Shown: in pieces, positions 10,221 through 22,165 of the stretch | Layout: each line of letters starts with the position of its first letter | How positions within the stretch are numbered: position 1 is the stretch's first letter | NCBI GenBank assembly: GCA_037157565.1 | Contig: JAZHRO010000013.1 | Coordinates: 78,609,501 to 78,673,500 of the forward strand | Direction of reading: 5' to 3' | Origin: Thalassia testudinum | Lineage: Eukaryota; Streptophyta; Magnoliopsida; Alismatales; Hydrocharitaceae | Length of the DNA: 64,000 bases | Made by a program: the position numbers and the translations under genes | Notes under the pieces: generated by a model | Database searches by the model: none | Told to the model about the DNA's origin: nothing | The model's input: only the letters and a program-made list of their open reading frames with translations

Positions 10221-11223
10221 CGTAAATAGTATTGTTAGTAGGTAAAGAAGTGTTTCCTGAATTCCCAGACATCCACTCTTCCATTCTCTTAGCAACCAAG
10301 TCCATTTTATCCAGTTTCTTACAATTCAATTCCCTGTTAAATTAATGAGAATCCTGGATCTCATTAGCACTTGACCTGGGTCGTTGGGATTGGCTGAATG
10401 CATCCATGGAGGCGTGATTAATTGAGTTCTCACTCATTTCCTCAAATAGGTTGTATGCACTATCGTCATCCTTGTTGAGGAAATTGACATCACAGAAAGC
10501 ATCCACATGATTACGGAGTTGCTCAACTAACCTGTGATAAAAAATCTGCACGAGTTGCCATTTCGGCACCTCGTGGTATGGACACTTCCTCAAAAGTTCT
10601 TAGAATCACTCCCAAGCACCATGAAACGGTTCCCCCAGTTGCTGGGCAAAAGTGGTAATCACCCATCACAAGGCATTGGTCATTCCAATAGGGAAGAATT
10701 TCTTCAAGAAAGCCGACTTAAGAGTAGCCCAAGCTTCTATCGGCCTTCCTATGGTCTGGTACCAATGTGCAGCTTTATCCCTAAGAGAGTGGGGAAGAGC
10801 CTCATGATCATTTTCTCTTCGTTCACATTCCTTGCTTTGGTGGTCTGAACAAAAGTGGTAGATCCTCTGAATGCTGGAATGGGTCCTCCGTGCCAAGCCC
10901 ATGGAAATGCTTAATCAAACTTAAGACTTGGGGCTTGATTTCTATGTCTCCAGCAGGAATCATGATGCCGAGACGTTCCCTATTGTTTGAAGGATCGTAA
11001 AAATCTTCAAGGGTCGAGTGCCATGACCATGCATACGTTGGAACCATTGCTGCATCTGCTGCAATTTTTCCAACTACCTCTGAATCAGCTCCTGCTGGTT
11101 TGGGGGCAGAAGAGGTGGTTGTTGATCAGCCATGGGATCTGCTTGGCTATAGCTCAACCTCCGCCTCCTAGAATGGTCTAAAGATCCTTCCAATCTAGGA
11201 TTCAATGACCTCCTTCCGAGCAT
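10221..11223 (-). pseudogene. gag: Athila-type gag, broken, 3' truncated
   Basis: The capsid precursor of an LTR element, which would assemble the cytoplasmic particle. The start is ATG 11223-11221 (MLGRRSLNPRLEG), as in A3. Recognisable pieces lie in several frames: MADQQPPLLPPNQQELIQ, KHFHGLGTEDPFQHSEDL, HSLRDKAAHWYQTIGRP, TLKSAFLKKFFP and a stretch ending FLNKDDDSAYNLFEEMSE, all typical of the Retrotrans_gag region. At least two frameshifts and some stops break the frame. No zinc knuckle is visible before the junction with LTR C-plus near 10220. Related to the gag of A3 (56754-58705). Confidence 0.75.
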
Positions 11224-12464
11224 AAACTGGAAGGAAGTCAGAAGGACGGGGAAAAGAGGGAACCCTACAGCACAAGAATACAAGCCTGTCTTTAGATGAG
11301 GTATCCTAAAGGTCTACAGAACCTTAGAATCTATCTTAAGATTATGGGCGATTTACTCTACTTATATCTGGGCAATCCAACCAGTTAGAAGGAGGGACTG
11401 GGGAGAAGGTTCTTCCTTTAGCTTGTGCCTCTAGTTCCTAGTGTACTCCCCAGCCGCGGTCGTTTGACGCTACTCCCCTAGCTAGACATCAGATTGACTA
11501 GTATAAGTAGGTTAATCATGAATAATCTCAATCTGGATCCCGATGAGCGAATGAATCCTTAGGGTCAGCGTCTAATTGATTTTAGTTAGGCTTGGGAAAT
11601 TGGTGCTTTGGAATGTGATGGGCCCTTAATGGGTTGTGCCCTTAATGATTTGTTTGAGAATGTGTGAATGTGCACAACCAAGAGGTTTTCAAGCAAGATT
11701 ATTAATGATGAGGTGAGTTTTAGGGTTCGAATCTTGCTTAATAGATTTTAGGATTCAAATATTAGGTGTTTTCAACCAAGTTTTGTGAGGCAAACCAAAT
11801 TTGTTTTTGAAAGCACATGTTCAAGTATTTTCCATTAGAAATCAAGAAAAATATGAAGTGCCTGGCTTGACCTAATTATTGAATCCTATGGAGTAGCTAT
11901 AAAGTGAACCTCTTTTAGATTAGGTGGTGCGACCCAAACAATTCAATCAATCGGCTCAAATGCACCACCGATTAAGGCACACAAAAAGGTGATTAACCTA
12001 ATATGATTTCTACTTTTTATGTGCTGAATTCGTGTACTGGGTCCACAGGTCAGAATCTCAGTTGAGAAGATGAAAATCAAGTCAAGTTATGTGCCTCTAA
12101 TGTGGGTGTATAAAGTGTGTAAATTAAATCATCCCATAGAAAGTATCTTTTTGTTTTTTTTTATTTTTTAAAAAAATGTGGGGGTGAGGTGGGTGAAGGT
12201 GGCAAACAAGACAAACAATTCTATCCTAGGGTTTATGCAAACACCTAAGTAGATTAAGGCTTGGTTATGGGCATGGTGAAATGAAACTAGTGGAGGGGAA
12301 ATGTGGGGGACACTTACACAACACTCTACCCACACTTTACTCCGGTCTACTGCACTTGGATCTCCATGCTAGGGTACCTGCAAGATAGTAGATCAAAGAC
12401 AAGTAGGGTTAGTGATATGTAAATGTAAGGAAGCGCAGAAAACAATAAAGTAAATTCTATTGCC
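11224..12464 (-). other. A2 untranslated leader
   Basis: No gene. Alignable by eye with the A1 and A3 leaders over its length, including CTTGCAG followed by GTACCCTAGCATGGAGATCC and a T-rich run near 12150-12170. Confidence 0.65.
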
Positions 12465-12482
12465 TCCCTGGCAACAGCGCCA
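12465..12482 (-). promoter_or_regulatory. Primer-binding site of A2
   Basis: Minus strand TGGCGCTGTTGCCAGGGA, three bases after the LTR end. Confidence 0.85.
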
Positions 12483-12485
12483 AAA

Positions 12486-14072
12486 TGAGCTCACGTGTTT
12501 CGCGTGTTTGAAATTAGGGTTACAAGTAACCCGTCGTCGTAGTTCTCAAAACTCCTGATCAGATAAAATTTATATCGAAACTCCAAGGAAGTCCTTGGTC
12601 AAACACAGGGAGACTACATTTACTTTAATTGAAAAGCACACTTTGATTTGTTTGTTTTTGGTGTTTTAGGGTTTTGTTATTTTTTCAAATTTTTGAAAGA
12701 AGAAAAGCAAAATGAATCACAAGATAGAGATGGAACAAATATGATATATGTATCAATCCAATGTTGATTGCAATAAACTATGAAAGCATAAAAAGAGAAG
12801 GGGGTGAGAAGAAATCTCTCAAATCGGCTATTTGGTGAGACGACGATGCCTGGTGGAAGCTCGAACGATGGAGGTGAGGAGCAGGATGACGGAGGTGAGA
12901 TGCAGGAGGACGTCAAGTAGAGGAAAGCTTCGGCGTAGCTCTAGAATGGAGGTGAGAAGGCGAAGATGATATGCTACCGGAATGGAGGTGGGAGGATGGC
13001 TCCAAGGTGACCTATGAATGGGGATGGGAATAGGGATGAATATTTGGTGATTTAGAGGTTCACTACACTAATAGGTGCCTTGGGAGCTTGGGAGTAAGCT
13101 CTAACAGAGTGTTAGTAGGCTTGCTTGAGCTTAGGAGTAGGTGGGAGTAGAGTAGGTAGAGATAGCTTGGAAGGGAGGGGGTGCTGGTCCTTTTATAATG
13201 GATGAAAAGAGGCAAAAAATCGGTAAAGGACCTTTAGCGACCACCAGACCATCACTGGAACCATTGCTATAGACAGCTCACACCCGGTCACGCCCATAGC
13301 TAGCTTTGCTGGTTTGAGATGAAATAGTCAACTATAAGCATTGCTGTAGGTCAGCCAAGCTATCGCTGGAAGGTGGCACCAACCACGCACGCACCTGCAT
13401 GCTGTCCGCCCATTACGCGTGCAAATTGGGCGACGCCCTGCTGGTGTGTGTGCTGGCATGCATTGGTGTGCGCGCGCGCGCTACGCTATCATTGCTACCT
13501 TGCATGCACTGTTGCTTTTGCCTGCGGTGTTGAATTGAGATTGGGGGGGCTGCGAGGATTCGAACCCGTGCCCCTCCCTTGAGAACCGCTGCTCCCTCCT
13601 TTGCGCCAAGTCCGCCTATGCATCATGAGGAAGAGTCGCAGCTGCATGGTGAGGGTGAGCTCTCAGCCATTGGATTTTCATCCAACGGTTGAGATTACTT
13701 GATGATTGGCCTTTGGAGATGTGGCAAGTAGCTTTGGGTGCTCGAAATGGCGTCACGTGGCACCATCTGGACCGTCCAACCTTCATTGCTTGTAGAGGAT
13801 GCCACGGTGCTCAGATCAAGGTGATTTGTACATTGTCGAACTGCGATCGACGTTCCGGATCCATCCGTACAATCGGATTTTTCATCCGAAGTTTATAAGG
13901 ATATCGCATTGTCTCCTGGCCATAGAAAATGAAGGAATTAATATACAAAACATACAACTATCCTAAATGCCATGCAATGGATGTTATGCAGTATTTATAA
14001 CATGATATGAAATGCTAAGCCTAGGATCTATCATAAATAAGTATTTTATCATGAATTCATGTGTATTTATCA
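12486..14072 (-). repeat. LTR of family A, copy A2
   Basis: Starts TGATAAATACACATG at 14072 and ends GAGCTCA at 12486. TATA box near 13193-13199 (minus). It carries a tRNA-like B-box segment, minus strand GGTTCGAATCC at 13566-13556. ORFs inside are short. Confidence 0.85.
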
Positions 14073-14073
14073 G

Positions 14074-14605
14074 TCTCCCGTCAGACTCATGTACGGGAAG
14101 GCTTGTCACCTCCCTGAAGAAATGGAGCACAAAGCCTACTGGGTAGTATGGAAGTGCAATTGAGATCTCATGAAGGTTGGAATCCACCGTTGGTTGCAAA
14201 TGAGCGAGATAAAGGAACTACGCAATGATGTGTACGAGAACTTGCGTATCTAAGAAGAGTGGGTCAAAGCCTTCCATGATAGGCACATTTCACGAAAAGC
14301 TTTCCATCTTGGTCAGAAAGTACTGCTCTTTGATGCCAAACTCACGCTCTTCCCAAGAAAAATTAGATTTAAGTGGATCGAACCATTCCTTGTTCGATGA
14401 GTGTTTGGAAATGGAGTCATCGAAATCAACGAACTTAGCCACGGCTTAGAACCATTTGATGTGAATGGACAATGACTCAAACAGTTCCTCAAACTCACTA
14501 ACTCGAATTTGGCTACAGTATCTTTTGATCTCCATTCTCCCTGAGCCACATTGCATCCATATGATGGAGTTAAACTTAGCGCTTAACGGGAGGGAACCTG
14601 CCATT
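14074..14605 (+). pseudogene. Relic of Athila-type integrase C-terminal region
   Basis: Plus-strand frame from 14074 reads SPVRLMYGKACHLPEEMEH, then EIKELRNDVYENL, KAFHDRHISRKAFHLGQKV and FPRKIRFKWIEPFLV, with in-frame stops. These are the end of the integrase core and the C-terminal DNA-binding region of Athila-type Pol. The tail near 14560-14605 reads ELNLALNGREPAI, like the extreme Pol end of this lineage. Truncated on the left by A2. The element it belonged to is not otherwise visible; LTR B1 starts 78 bases further on, without a purine tract. Confidence 0.75.
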
Positions 14606-14682
14606 TTAAAAAACTCGTGACCCTTCTGATCTATCTTTCCGCTAAAATAATATTGTACTTTAGGGTTCGTCCATTAGAGTAG

Positions 14683-16287
14683 TGATGCAAACATGTTTAT
14701 ATTAAATAAAATGTCTATTTATGCATGTTCTTAAGCATAGAATTGCATTACATACTATAAATATTGCATAACATGCATCATCTGCATTTAGATTAGTCTG
14801 AATAAAATGGAGGTTAATTGTCTCTTTGTTTGGTCAGGGATAGGGTGACTTTTTACCAAGGCCTCGGATCGAAGATCCAACCATACGTATCTGATCAGGG
14901 TGACAATTGGAGTTCAATGACTCCAAGATCACTCTAATCGGATATCCGTAGCATCAGATATAGACTGACGAATCTTAAAAGATCAAGGGCCAAGATGGTG
15001 TTAATCCACACTTCAGATGACAAATCTGACCGCACGGATGGGTTCAGATTGACGATCGCAGCCAAACGATGCGAAAATCGACCCAATCTGATACCCGTGG
15101 CACCATCTACATCACTCAGAAGATGGACGGCCAAGATGGCGCCACGTGGTACTACTCAGTCGCCCAACTGGCCACACGCACCCACTGAAGCACTTGCGAG
15201 GCGTGTGCGCTTGAGTTAAGCGCTCGACACAAATGCGCCAGTAGTGCGTCGGTCGAGCGCCTCAACGAGGCGATGAGGTGCGGGATCGAAACCTCGCAGG
15301 CCTCAAATTGGAGTGGGCGCACGGGAGCAGTCGACCGCACAATGAAGATCCAATGGCTGCGTGCGGCCAATAGCGTCCATATGCCATCTGACACCCCCAT
15401 GTGACACGGGATCTCACGCGCAAGGCACGCGATTGAGGCATTGTGAGGAGCGCTCTCAGCCGTTCGATCTCACGATCGAATGGCCAAGATCTGATGGACG
15501 TGGGCATGCGTTGAGGTGCAGGGAGGCGAGCGGGCGCAAGCGCGTCGCCCACGAAGGCCACGTCAGGCCTTTAGTGATGGATTTATCCGTCACTAAAGGT
15601 CCTGAATTAATGATTTTCAACATGTAATGACCAAAATGCCCTCACTCCTTGCAACAATGAAAGGATACCCCCTCTATACAAATTTCTCATCCCTTCTTCT
15701 CTTCTTTTACCCCTTCCAAAGCTCTAAGAGCTTGTCCCAAACCCAAGATTCTCCTCTAGAGTAAAAATTATAATTTTTACACCTTCGTCCCCCTTCGTGG
15801 AGCATCCTGCAGTTGTCCTCTCTCTGCATTCAAGAAGCGGATCCCGCGACGACGACGACGTGCTGGTTCGTTCCCATTCTTCATGCTTCATCCTCCTTCT
15901 TCCTACTCTGTTTTTCGTCTTCCAAGCGTCATCCCGTTTGGTTCATCCTCCAAGCGATCGTCGAGGAGGATATCTCTCTCTCCATTCTTTTTACTGCTTT
16001 CTAGTGTAATCATTTCCTACTTTCTAGTCATAATGAGTAGTGTAATGAACAACTTTTTGATAATGAAATCCATGTTTATTCTACATTCCTTTTCCTTTTA
16101 TTTGTAATATTATCTCTCTCTTCTATTTATTATTTGTTAAATAGTTTTCAACTAGCTATTATGTTTTGTGACAAATAAAACAAACACGCATTTTTAATCA
16201 AACATTCGCCTCCCTGTATTCGACCTGGAACTTCTTATGGATTTTTCGGTATAAATTTTATTTTTTGAACCCGAGTTCTTAGCTATT
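14683..16287 (+). repeat. LTR of family B, copy B1, 3' end missing
   Basis: Starts TGATGCAAACATGTTTA and stops at GAGTTCTTAGCTATT, about 75 bases short of the family end, where B2 begins directly. It has the Pol III-like B box (15283-15293), both family B hairpins (15456-15485 and 15568-15599), and a decayed TATA box (CAACAATGAAAGG near 15651). Confidence 0.85.
15568..15599 (+). repeat. Hairpin upstream of the B1 promoter
   Basis: The left arm CCTTTAGTGATGG pairs with the right arm CCGTCACTAAAGG across six bases, with one G-T pair. The same hairpin is at 17197-17228, 18961-18992, 20058-20089 and 49419-49448, about 60-90 bases upstream of the TATA box each time. Confidence 0.85.
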
Positions 16288-17196
16288 TGATGTAAACATG
16301 TTTATATTACATAAGATGTCTATTTATGCATGTTCTTAAGCATAAAATTGCATTACATACTATAAATATTGCATCGCATGCATCATCTTGCATCTAGATT
16401 AGTTTGAATAAAATGGAGGTTAATTGTCTCCTTTTATGTTCAGGGTCAGGGCAAATTTTTATCGGGGCTTCGGATTGAAGATCCAACTGTACAGATTTGA
16501 TCAGGGCGACGATTGGAATTCAACGATTCCAAGATCGCCCTAATCAGACATCTGTAGTATCTGATAGAGATCGAGGAACCCTAGAAGATCAAGGGCCAAG
16601 ATGGTGTGAATTCGCACTTCAGATGACAAATCCGACCGCACAGATGGATTCAGATTGACAATCGCAGCCTAACGTTGCAAAAATCGACTCAATCCGACAA
16701 CTGTGGCACCATCTACATCATCCAGAAGATGGACGGCCAAGATGGTGCCACACTGCACTCACTGCACCTTCTCTTCTTCATATGATCGTCGCTTCTCAGT
16801 TGTTGGATAATCATCTAATGGCTGTGTGACGTGCATGCACAACTCATAAGCATGACACAAATGCGCTTGTAGCGTGTTGGTCGAATGCGCTTGCAAGAAG
16901 GCGAGGCACGCGTTTGAGTCACAAGGAGCGAGAGTTGAGGCGTGGCGAGCGGGCACGATTGAGTTCTCGATTGCGATCAAAAGGCTGCACGTGCTCGATA
17001 GCACTCACGCTCCATCAGACACCTGCACGTTACATGGGAACGCACGCATAGGTGCGCGATAAGGAGGCACGGCGAGGATCTCTCTCAGCCGTTCGATCTC
17101 ACGATCGAACGGCTGAGATTTCAAGAGCGTGAATGAGCGTTGCACCTTGAAGAGATGGGCGGGCGTCTACGCACCGCCACTACGCCCATGTTCAGA

Positions 17197-17228
17197 CCTT
17201 TAGCGGTGGATTTATCTGTCACTAAAGG
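17197..17228 (+). repeat. Hairpin upstream of the B2 promoter
   Basis: Arms CCTTTAGCGGTGG and CTGTCACTAAAGG, slightly decayed relative to the other copies. A second hairpin, GCCGTTCGATC paired with GATCGAACGGC, lies at 17088-17113. Confidence 0.8.
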
Positions 17229-17284
17229 TCCTGAATCAATGTTTTTCAAATTAAAAAGACCAAATTGCCCTCACTCCTTGCAAC

Positions 17285-17291
17285 TATAAAA
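17285..17291 (+). promoter_or_regulatory. TATA box of LTR B2
   Basis: CAACTATAAAAGGAGACC. Equivalent boxes: 18898-18904 (B3, minus), 20146-20152 (B4), 49506-49512 (B5). Confidence 0.7.
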
Positions 17292-17956
17292 GGAGACCCC
17301 CTCCATATGAAATTTCCATCCTTTCTTTCTCTTCTCTCCCTCTCCAAAGCTCAAGAGAGGCTTGTCCCACATCCGGGATGCTTCTCAAGAGATAAAGCCA
17401 AATTTTCACCCCCATTTCGGAAGTGGATCCTGCAACGATGACGATGTGCTACCCCGTTCCTGTTCTTCCCGCTTCATTCTCTTTCTTCCTACTCCATTCC
17501 CCATCTTCCAGGCGTCGTCCAATCCGGCTCGTCCTCCAAGCAACTGTCGAGGAGGATATCTCTCTCTCCATTCTTTTTAATGCTTTCTAGAGTAGATTTA
17601 CTACTTTCTAGTGTAATCATTTTCTGCTTTCTAGTCGTAAAGAGTAGTGTAACGAACAACCTCTTTGATAATGCAATCCATGTTCATTCTGCATCCCTTT
17701 TTGTTTTTGTTTGTAGTATTCTCTCTCTCTTCTATTTATTGTAAATAGATAGATAGTTTCTAATCAGTTTTTCTGCTTCATGACAAATAAAACAAACGCT
17801 TATTTCTAATCAAACGTCTGCCTCCCTGAGTTCGACCCAGGATTTCTATTTCGGTATAAATTTTATTTGTTGAACACGAGTTCTTCGCTTTCAAACTACA
17901 ACGTCAGGTTTTTTTCAAAACCAAATACGATAGCATAGTAACATGTAGCTTCGACA

Positions 17957-18270
17957 TTTTGGTGCCGTTGCCAGGGAGGCGATGCTCTTTGATTTTTTCA
18001 TGTTTTTACAATTTACGAATCATTTACCTCACATCTCTTCTTTCTTATTGTGATTGCAGGTACTCTTTTGAGATGAACAAAAGCGGTAGATTGGAGCAAA
18101 GTGCTGTTGAAGGTTCTGTAAGTTATCCCCCACGTTCCACCCATTAGTTTTCATTCCACCACGTAATAACACAAACATCAATCAACCTAAGTGTTCTTAT
18201 AAACTCTAAGGTTAGTTTTGTTTGTTTGTTTGACATCTACACCTGCCTCAACCTCCACATTTAAAAAGAA
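17957..18270 (+). other. PBS and start of leader of the B2 element
   Basis: PBS TGGTGCCGTTGCCAGGGA at 17960-17977. The leader keeps TTGCAGGTACTC (18054 on), CGGTAGATTGGAGCAAAGTG and TGTAAGTTATCCCCC, matching family A leaders, and is cut at 18270 by the inverted LTR B3. The 62-codon open frame here is not credible as a gene. Confidence 0.75.
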
Positions 18271-19962
18271 AAACCTGTCGTTGTAGTTTGAAAGCGAAGA
18301 ACTCGTGTTCAACAAAAAAAATTTATACCAAAATAGAAATCCCGGGTCAAATGCAGGGAGGCGGATGTTTGATTAGAAATACACATTTGTTTTATTTGTC
18401 ATGAAATAGAATAGCTGATTGAAAACTATTTAACAAATAATAAATAGAAGAAAGAGAGAGAGAGAGAGAATATTATAAATAAAAGCAAAAGGGATGTAGA
18501 ATAAACATGGATTTCATTATCAAAAAGTTGTTCGTTACACTACTCATTACAACTAGAAAGTGGGAAATGATTACACTAGAAAGCAGTAAATCTACTCTAG
18601 AAAGCAGTAAAAAGAATGGAGAGAGAGAGAGAGATATCCTCCTCGACGATCGCTTGGAGGATGAGCTGGACGGGATGACACCTGGAAGACGGGGAATGAA
18701 GTAGGAAGGAGGATGAAGCGGGAAGAACAGGAATAGGGTAGCACATCATCGTCGTCACAGGATCCACTTTCGAAATGGGGGCAAAAATTTGCCTTAATCT
18801 CTTGAGAAGCATCCCGGGTGTGGGACAAGCTTCTCTTGAGCTTTGGAGAGGGAGAGAAGAGAAGGAAGGGATGAGAATTTTGTATGGAGGGGTGTCCTTT
18901 TATAGTTGCAAGGAATGGGGGCATTTTGGTCATTACATTTTGAAAAATAATAATTCAAGACCTTTCGTGACGGATAAATCCGTTACTAAAGGCCTGAACG
19001 TAGGCTAAAGATCCGTGCACCCCCGCCTCCTCATCTCCGGCTACCTCAACGCATCTCCACGTTCATCTCATATCAACCGTCCGATTGCACGATCGAACGA
19101 CCTATATTGTATCTGCACCGCTTCGAGTTCAACCGCTACGCACACCTGCGGCCACGCATCTCATCCATCACGCCACGTGGCATGCCCATTGCCGCATGAT
19201 CAAAATCCAAGGGTGGAATTTCGCTTGCACCCATGCATGTTAATTTCTAATTTGAAGGCGCAACGGGTTTCGACCCCACGTCCTCACGCACGCAAGGCCA
19301 TATCCACTGCGTGGATAGCGTAAGAAGAGCGTCCACGTGCTATTTAATGTTGACCGTTGGATCTTGATTTGACGGTTGAGATTAGATGTGGAATTCCTCT
19401 CATATGAAATGTGGCTTGAGGGAGGTAACTTGATCAACTCTCAGCTGTTGGATGAGAAAGTAGGGCAGCGAGTGATTTGGAGGGTCTGGATGGTGCCACG
19501 TGACATCATCTGGACCGTCCATCTTCTATTAGTTGTAAATGGTGCCACAGATGACGGATTGGACCAATTTTTGCACCGTTAGGCTGCGATCGTTGATCTG
19601 AATCCATCCATGTGGTCAGATTTGTCATCTGAAGTGTGGATTAACACCATCTTGGCCCTTGATCTTCTAGGGTTCCTCAGTCTCTATCTGATGCTATAGA
19701 TATCCGATTAGGGCAATCTTAGAGTCGTTGAACTCCAATTGTCGCCCTGATCAGATCCTTATGGTTGGATCTATGATCCGAGGCCCCGATAAATAGTACC
19801 CTGTCCTTGACGATGAAAAGAGACAATTAACCTCCATTTTATTCAGACTAATCTAAATGTAAGATGATGCATGTTATGCAATATTTATAGTATGTAATGC
19901 AATTCTATGCTTAAGAACATGCATAAATAGACATTTTATGTAATGTAAACATGTTTACATCA
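18271..19962 (-). repeat. LTR of family B, copy B3, minus strand, end trimmed
   Basis: Starts TGATGTAAACATGTTTACA at 19962 and is cut about 45 bases before the family end at 18271. TATA box 18904-18898. Contains (GA)n near 18450-18470 and 18615-18635. A tRNA-like B-box segment is at 19277-19265. B2 and B3 face each other across the 314-base leader stub. Confidence 0.85.
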
Positions 19963-20850
19963 GCCGTTCGATCTCAAGATCTGATGGATGTGGGTAGGCG
20001 TTGAGGCGCGAGGAGGCGAGCAGGCGCAAGTACGCTGCCACGAAGGCCACGTTCAGGCCTTTAGTGACAGATTTATCCATCACTAAGGGTCCTGAATTAA
20101 TAATTTTCAACATGTAATGACCAAAATGCCCTCACTCCTTGCAACTATAAAAGGAGACACCTTCTATATGAATTTCTCATCCCTTCTCTTCTTTCACCCC
20201 TTCCAAAGCTCTAAGAGCTTGTCCCAAACCTGAGATGCTCCTCTAGAGTAAAAATTATAATTTTTCCACCTTCATCCCCCTTCGTGGAGCATCCTGCAGT
20301 TGTCCTTTCTCTGCATTTGAGAAGCAGATCTCGTGACGACAACGACGTGCTGCTTCGTTCCCATTCTTCCCACTTCTCCCTCCTTGTTCCCGCTCCCTTC
20401 CCCATCTTCCAGGTGTCGTCCCATCTGGCTCATCCTCCAAGCGATCATCAAGGAGGATATCTCTCTCTCCATTCCTTTTACTGCTTTCTTATGTAGAGTT
20501 ACTGCTTTCTAGTGTAATCATTTCCTACTATCTAGTCGTAATGAGTAGTGTAATGGAAACTTTTTGATAATGAAATCCATGTTTATTCTACATCCCTTTT
20601 TCTTTTATTTGTAGTATTCTCACTCTCTCTTCTATTTATTATTTGTTAAATAGTTTTCAACCAACTATTATGTTTTGTGACAAATAAAACAAACACGTAT
20701 TTTTAATCAAACGTCCATCTCCCTATGTTTGACCCAAAACTTCTTATGGATTTTTCAGTATAAATTTTATTTGTTGAACCTGAGTTCTTCACTATTCAAA
20801 CTACAATGACAAGTTTTCAAAATCGAATCTGATAGCATAGTAGTCCATCG
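19963..20850 (+). repeat. LTR of family B, copy B4, 5' part missing
   Basis: Begins at CAGCCGTTCGATCTC, matching position about 15455 in B1, exactly where B3 begins in the opposite direction, and runs to the family end near 20850. Hairpin 20058-20089, TATA box 20146-20152. No PBS follows. Confidence 0.8.
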
Positions 20851-20870
20851 TTTCAATAAATAGCCAACTC

Positions 20871-22165
20871 TGTTGGAACCTTGTTCCACATCATGTTTTA
20901 GTGTTAACAAAATTATTATGGATTAATGTTTGCAATTGAGTGATTTTCAGATTTAGGTGAAGATCAAGAAAAATAGGAAATGATGGAGGGATGATGATGA
21001 GGAGAAGATCATGACATGAAGGAGGCAAAATGACAAGGAAGAATCGAGAAGGAGAAGATCATCTTCGTTCTTTAGCTTTTAGTTTAGGTTTTCCTAATTT
21101 ATGTACTATATGCCTCTTAACAAAGAATCAACTTAGATCATAAAATTAATTAGAGATAAACTAGGATTTGTACTACGATTATTTTCAAAGAACGTAATTG
21201 ATTAATTTAATTAAGAAAGGTACTGGTTACCTCACAAGTACCGGTACTAAAGTTTAGTACCAGTACATGTGAGTTACAAGTTTGGGTTCTTTCAAAGAAA
21301 TAAAACTACACCCCGTGAGTATCGGTACTCATGATCAGTACCGATTCTAGAGGGAACGAGTATCGGTACTCATGATCAGTACCGGTATAAGTGGGTTACA
21401 TATTTTTGTTAAGTGTTTGAAACCCAAATCTAGAAGTAATGAGTACTGGTACTCATACTTTAGTACCGGTACCAGGTAGCCATTGGCTCAAAATTGAATG
21501 GCTAGAAAATTAATTTAGGCAATATGAATGTTGGGATTTAAATCCCAATGTTTAGTAGACGACCCACTAAGGTCCTAACTCTATAAATAAACCCTTGGAC
21601 CCTTAGTTTGCACATAAGTAATAAAGAAGAAAAATTCTAGAGCTATATTTCATATTTTCACAATATTTTCAAGAGAAGGAATAGTTTGCTGCTCTCAATC
21701 TCTCTACGGTTTTGCAAGCACATCGACGTGATTTCTTCACGCATTGTCAAGGCATTCACGTTCATTATAGGCTCTCAAATTAGTATAAATTTTATATTAT
21801 TGTTGAGAGGCTTAGATATTTTGTTGTAAGATTCTTATTTGTCTTACACCAGTGCTATATTTGTTCTTGAGCATTTACTCGTTGGGTTGTAACAAACTCG
21901 TCTCTTGTACTTGGGTTGACGTAACCTATTAATTACCTCATTTAGTAAATTGATTTCCTCAGTGTTGAGGGAATCGGGTTAAAAATCCTAAGTTAGGAGG
22001 CCTAGGTAGTGGAGTACCCAAGTGAGTGGGGAACCACTATATATCTTGTGTCAATTTCTGTGATTGTAATTTGTGTAAATCTTTCTTGTTATTATTAATT
22101 CTTTTTTTGAGTGTTTGTGCGTGTAGCCAATCTATCTTATAGATCCTATCAAACTCCACCTTTGA
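20871..22165 (+). repeat. Copia-like LTR H
   Basis: Starts TGTTGGAACC. Near the right end CTTGTATCAGAGG resembles an initiator-tRNA-Met primer site of Ty1/copia elements (TGGTATCAGAGC), preceded by AAACTCCA as a plausible LTR end near 22160. TATA box 21582-21589 (CTATAAATAAACC). Upstream of it are four palindromes with core TACCGGTA or near variants (21238-21475). No copia coding region follows, so this is a solo or truncated LTR. The right border and the family call are less certain than the left border. Confidence 0.6.
21238..21475 (+). repeat. Four GTACCGGTAC-type palindromes in LTR H
   Basis: Each of the four blocks has two facing copies of a GGTACT word: near 21238-21266 (TACCGGTACTAAA facing TTTAGTACCAGTA), 21317-21346, 21359-21388 and 21441-21473. 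Confidence 0.8.

Larger units (their letters stand above)
10221..14072 (-). mobile_element. Element A2 (Athila-like, 3' part cut off)
   Basis: On the minus strand: LTR (14072-12486), PBS (12482-12465), leader, then gag from 11223 until the border with LTR C-plus at about 10220. Family A LTR and leader are as in A1 and A3. The pol part, if present, lies beyond C-plus and outside the window. It abuts a plus-strand integrase relic at 14073, apparently its insertion target. Confidence 0.8.
16288..17956 (+). repeat. LTR of family B, copy B2, complete
   Basis: Starts TGATGTAAACATG and ends GCTTCGACA, followed by a PBS, so it is a 5' LTR. TATA box 17285-17291. The leader after it is cut at 18270. 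An open stretch (17362-17580) downstream of the TATA box is shared with the other B copies. Confidence 0.9.

Noticed and set aside
10534..10848. 104-codon plus-strand ORF
   Set aside because: Antisense to the A2 gag relic.
13550..13625. Possible tRNA gene (minus) around a B box
   Set aside because: The ends do not pair into an acceptor stem and no convincing anticodon arm is seen.
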